Of a DNA stretch of 7,704 nt, positions 5,070-7,704 are shown piece by piece. Each line of letters opens with the position of its first letter. Within the stretch, counting starts at the first letter, position 1. The stretch spans positions 1-7,704 of the forward strand of contig JAFYIM010000498.1 of NCBI GenBank assembly GCA_017538635.1. Reading direction: 5' to 3'. The notes below the pieces were generated by a model, which was given only the letters and a program-made list of their open reading frames with translations, ran no database searches and was not told the DNA's origin. The DNA is from a bacterium. Lineage in GTDB: Bacteria; UBA3054. The position numbers were made by a program, and so were the translations under genes.

Positions 5070-6797
5070 TCAGGGGCAGGTCGAATAGATCTTTTCAATT
5101 TCAGTTAAAGCGGTTTCGGCAGGAATGAGCGCGCCCTTGCCTTCGTCGCAGCGGCGCTTCACTTCCACCATGCCGTTAGCAAGGTTCTTGGAACCGATGG
5201 TGACTCGCACCGGGAAGCCGATGAGGTCGCTGTCTTTGAACTTGAAGCCGGGCTTCTGGTCGCGGTCGTCCAAGATGACGGAATAGCCTTTCTCTTTCAA
5301 GGCCTCGTAGAGTTCCTCGGCTTTCTTTACGACGGCTTCGTCGCCCAGGTCAAGGATCTGCACGACCATGTCGTAAGGCGCGATGGCTTTCGGCCACCTG
5401 ATGCCGAATTCGTCGTGGCAGCTCTCAACGGCCGCGGCGACGGTTCTGCCTACGCCCAGGCCGTAGCAGCCCATGATGAAGGGCTTTTCATTGTTGTTCT
5501 CGTCACTGTACGTGGCGCCCATGGCGGAACTGTATTTCGTTCCGAGCTGGAAGATGTTGCCGACTTCGATGCCGCGGCATTCCGTCATCGGTTTGCCGCA
5601 GCGGGGGCAGAGGTCGCCTTCTATCATGACGGCGAGATCCTGGTATTCCGCCCAGGGTAGATCCCTCGCGGGCGTGACGTTGACAAAGTGGTAGCCTTCC
5701 TCGTTTGCGCCGGTGGCGGCGCCGACGAGATTCTTGACGGTCAGGTCGAAATAGACTTTCAGCCCTTCCACTTTATTGAGGTCGATGGGGCCGCAGAAGC
5801 CCGGGGCGACTTTGCCTTTGAAAGATTCCAAAAGCTTGTCCCCCGCCAGGGCCGGCGCGCAGCCGACTATCCTGGAAAGCTTCGCTTCGTTGACTTCCCT
5901 GTCCCCTCTTATGAAGACGATGACGAGATTTCCGTCGCAGTCGAAGAGCGTAGCCTTGATAGTCTGGCTCTGCTTCAGCTTCAGAAATTCCGCCAGTTTC
6001 TCAATGGTGTTGGCGTGCGGAGTGGCGACTTTCTCTATCGGCTTATCGTTGGGTTCCTGAGGCAGGTCAAGGATCTTGCCGTCCGCAGTTTCATCGGTCG
6101 CGGTGTAGCCGCAATTTTCGTCCGGGCAGGAAAGTATGAGCGATTCGCCGGTCTTGGCCAGGACCATCAGTTCGTGCGCGACTTTGCCGCCGATGGCGCC
6201 GGAGTGCCCGATGACGACTCGGGTGTCGAGGCCGGCTCTTTTGAAGATCTTCTTGTAGGCTTCGCAGACGATGGCGTAATATCTTTCAAGGTCTTCCTGG
6301 CTGGTGTGGAAGGAATAGCCGTCCTTCATGATGAATTCACGACTTCTCATGACGCCGAAACGTGGCCTCACTTCGTCCCTGAACTTCAGCTGGATGTGAT
6401 AGACCGCGAACGGCAGCTGCTTGTAGCTTCTTATTTCCCTTCTGGCGAGGTCGGTCACCGTCTCCTCGTGCGTCGGGCAGAGGATGTAGTCGTGATCGTG
6501 ACGGTCTCTTACGACCATCATTTCCTTGCCGTAGGCGAAGCGGCGGCCGGATTCTTCCCAGAGTTCGCTGGGCGCCAAAATAGGCATCAGGATCTCCTGC
6601 ATGTCGACTTTCGCCAATTCTTCCCGGATGATCTTTTCAAGCTTCAAAAGCACGTTCTGCCCGGCGGGCAGATATTCGTAAAGACCGGAACCGACTTTTC
6701 TGATGAGACCGGCTCTGGCCATCAGGATATGACTGATGACCTCCGCGTCCTTGGGGCTGTCCTTCATGGTGGGCAGCAGGGCCTTAGACCAGCGCAT
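5070..6797 (-). CDS. proS: Prolyl-tRNA synthetase, bacterial type with editing domain
   Basis: A class II synthetase that charges tRNA-Pro. At 575 residues it matches the long bacterial form. The N-terminus (KALLPT...SPKDAEVISH, GLYEYLPAG at 38-46) is close to the E. coli enzyme. Motif 2 is FRDEVRPRFGVMRSREF (139-155). The inserted YbaK-like editing domain spans about 225-400 and keeps a Lys at 281 (QTIKATL), the position equivalent to the E. coli editing lysine region. Motif 3 is GCYGLGVGRT (443-452). The anticodon-binding domain follows, with LDDRDQKPGFKFKDSDLIG. Two Cys pairs, CPDENC (224-229) and CPRC (397-400), frame the insertion and could bind zinc. Start ATG 6797 has AAGGAG (6802-6807) 4 nt upstream, lying in the 15-nt gap after the tolC-like gene. 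It is probably co-transcribed with its neighbours. Confidence 0.98.
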   Translation of the reverse strand: MRWSKALLPTMKDSPKDAEVISHILMARAGLIRKVGSGLYEYLPAGQNVLLKLEKIIREELAKVDMQEILMPILAPSELWEESGRRFAYGKEMMVVRDRHDHDYILCPTHEETVTDLARREIRSYKQLPFAVYHIQLKFRDEVRPRFGVMRSREFIMKDGYSFHTSQEDLERYYAIVCEAYKKIFKRAGLDTRVVIGHSGAIGGKVAHELMVLAKTGESLILSCPDENCGYTATDETADGKILDLPQEPNDKPIEKVATPHANTIEKLAEFLKLKQSQTIKATLFDCDGNLVIVFIRGDREVNEAKLSRIVGCAPALAGDKLLESFKGKVAPGFCGPIDLNKVEGLKVYFDLTVKNLVGAATGANEEGYHFVNVTPARDLPWAEYQDLAVMIEGDLCPRCGKPMTECRGIEVGNIFQLGTKYSSAMGATYSDENNNEKPFIMGCYGLGVGRTVAAAVESCHDEFGIRWPKAIAPYDMVVQILDLGDEAVVKKAEELYEALKEKGYSVILDDRDQKPGFKFKDSDLIGFPVRVTIGSKNLANGMVEVKRRCDEGKGALIPAETALTEIEKIYSTCP

Positions 6798-6812
6798 AAT
6801 ACTCCTTAAGTC

Positions 6813-7704
6813 TTACTGGAATAAGAAACGGGTAAAGTAAGCTTCTTCGTTCTTGGGAAGCTTGTAGTAGTCTTCGATAACGACGTCATTGAAGTCGAGG
6901 GCGAGACCCACGGAGCGCGAAAGCTCGCTCATGGAGATGCGCCAATCGACCAGCGACTTGATCTCGGTACTGAGAGCCTGGGCCAGGTCGCTCTGGAGTT
7001 CCAGCACTTCGTAGGTGGTGACAAGGCCGGCTTTGTATTTTTCCTGCTCATAGTAGAGCTGCTCGTAAGCGAGCCTGGTGGCCTCCCTGGCGGCCGTGAT
7101 GCGCTTCCTGTTGGTCTGGACTGCCCTGATGGCGGTCCTGACTTCGATGGCGATGGCCTGCTGGACGTTCTCGACGGAAAGCGTGGCCTGCTCTTTGGCG
7201 TACTTGGCCTGGCGGTAGTCGCCCACGAAACTCCAGAAGAAGACAGGCGTCACGAAGTCCATGCCGACCATCCAGTTCATATGGCGGCCGGTCGCTTCGT
7301 CCGTAAAGGCTCTGTCATGCGTGTTGCCAATGCCGGTGAATCCGGCGGAAGTAACGACGGAGAGTTTAGGCATAAGATTGGATTTGGCGACCTTCAGATT
7401 TTCCTTGGCATTCTTCAGCTGCAGCTTCGCGACTTCCAGAGATTTCCTTTTGATAAGTGCGGTCTCGATAAGCTCGGCCTCGTTAAGATTGACGTCCGTG
7501 ACCTGCGGCTTTTCAAGAGGAACCAGATGATACTGGTAAGGACGCAGCGCTTTCGGACGATAGAGGTCGTTCATCTCGAAGTTGATGATGTAGCGGAGAT
7601 TGTCCTCGCTGTCCCTAATCGAGTTGCGGGAGGACAGAAGCTTCTGTTCCTGGCTGGCGATCCTGGCTTCCGCCTGGATCACTTCGTTGCTGGCCACAAG
7701 ACCC
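6813..7704 (-). CDS. TolC-family outer-membrane channel protein, C-terminal 296 residues (5' end beyond right edge)
   Basis: Outer-membrane factor of the type that forms the exit duct for efflux pumps or type I secretion. The frame is open to the window edge, so GTG 7697 is an internal Val and not the start. It begins within the first repeat (GLVASNEVIQAEARI) and then shows long heptad-rich helices. A second-repeat entry, ALIKRKSLEVAKLQLKNA, is followed by a strand region (MPKLSVVTSAGF) and the second hairpin (YKAGLVTTYEVLELQSDLAQA). GLV-x-S-(D/N)-V and GL(V/A)TTYEVL at matching positions are the typical internal duplication of the family. The final residues are FTRFLFQ. No pump partner is in the window. 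It is upstream of proS with a 15-nt gap, so it may share the transcript. The transport substrate is unknown. Confidence 0.92.
   Translation of the reverse strand, partial: GLVASNEVIQAEARIASQEQKLLSSRNSIRDSEDNLRYIINFEMNDLYRPKALRPYQYHLVPLEKPQVTDVNLNEAELIETALIKRKSLEVAKLQLKNAKENLKVAKSNLMPKLSVVTSAGFTGIGNTHDRAFTDEATGRHMNWMVGMDFVTPVFFWSFVGDYRQAKYAKEQATLSVENVQQAIAIEVRTAIRAVQTNRKRITAAREATRLAYEQLYYEQEKYKAGLVTTYEVLELQSDLAQALSTEIKSLVDWRISMSELSRSVGLALDFNDVVIEDYYKLPKNEEAYFTRFLFQ

Noticed and set aside
3899..5128. Long plus-strand open frame (409 codons) antisense to argJ
   Set aside because: It mirrors the argJ codons. The translation is low-complexity and rich in Gly/Ala/Val/Arg/Asp with no family motif, whereas the minus strand gives a complete ArgJ with its autocleavage site.
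5688..6809. Long plus-strand open frame (373 codons) antisense to proS
   Set aside because: A GC-rich shadow of proS. The minus strand carries all class II synthetase motifs; the plus translation has none.

Overview
This is a dense bacterial chromosomal window of moderately high GC, with no sign of phage, transposon, CRISPR or plasmid DNA. The genes are housekeeping and amino-acid/one-carbon genes. A TolC-type outer-membrane protein points to a Gram-negative cell. The prolyl-tRNA synthetase has the long bacterial architecture with an inserted editing domain. The SAM-II riboswitch class is best known from Alphaproteobacteria, but the long ProRS is not typical of that group, so I do not name a phylum.

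Layout, left to right. (1) 1-858, minus: the N-terminal half of formate-tetrahydrofolate ligase (fhs), running off the left edge. It has a clear extended -10 promoter and a strong Shine-Dalgarno. (2) 944-2191, plus: an MTA/SAH-deaminase-type amidohydrolase, divergent from fhs across an 85-bp spacer whose two promoters appear to overlap. (3) 2192-3518, minus: metX (homoserine O-acyltransferase), followed one base after its stop by a possible 26-codon single-helix membrane peptide. (4) 3521-3853, minus: a non-coding block. In transcription order it holds a near-consensus promoter, tRNA-Thr(UGU), tRNA-Tyr(GUA), a SAM-II riboswitch aptamer and an intrinsic terminator that stops 2 nt before the metX frame opens. 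(5) 3866-7704, minus: a run of three genes, tolC-like (5' end off the right edge), proS, then argJ. The proS and argJ frames are separated by one base.

How it fits together. The left half is biased toward methyl and one-carbon metabolism: fhs charges folate with formate, the amidohydrolase probably deaminates by-products of S-adenosylmethionine (SAM) use, and metX commits homoserine to methionine under a SAM-sensing RNA. The most interesting feature is that the aptamer begins only about 9 nt after the CCA of tRNA-Tyr and I see no promoter able to produce an intact aptamer from that gap. metX therefore appears to be transcribed from the tRNA promoter, with one hairpin acting both as the tRNA operon terminator and as the SAM-controlled attenuator. 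A 7-nt strand inside the aptamer pseudoknot is perfectly complementary to the distal arm and U-tract of that terminator, which gives a direct switching model.
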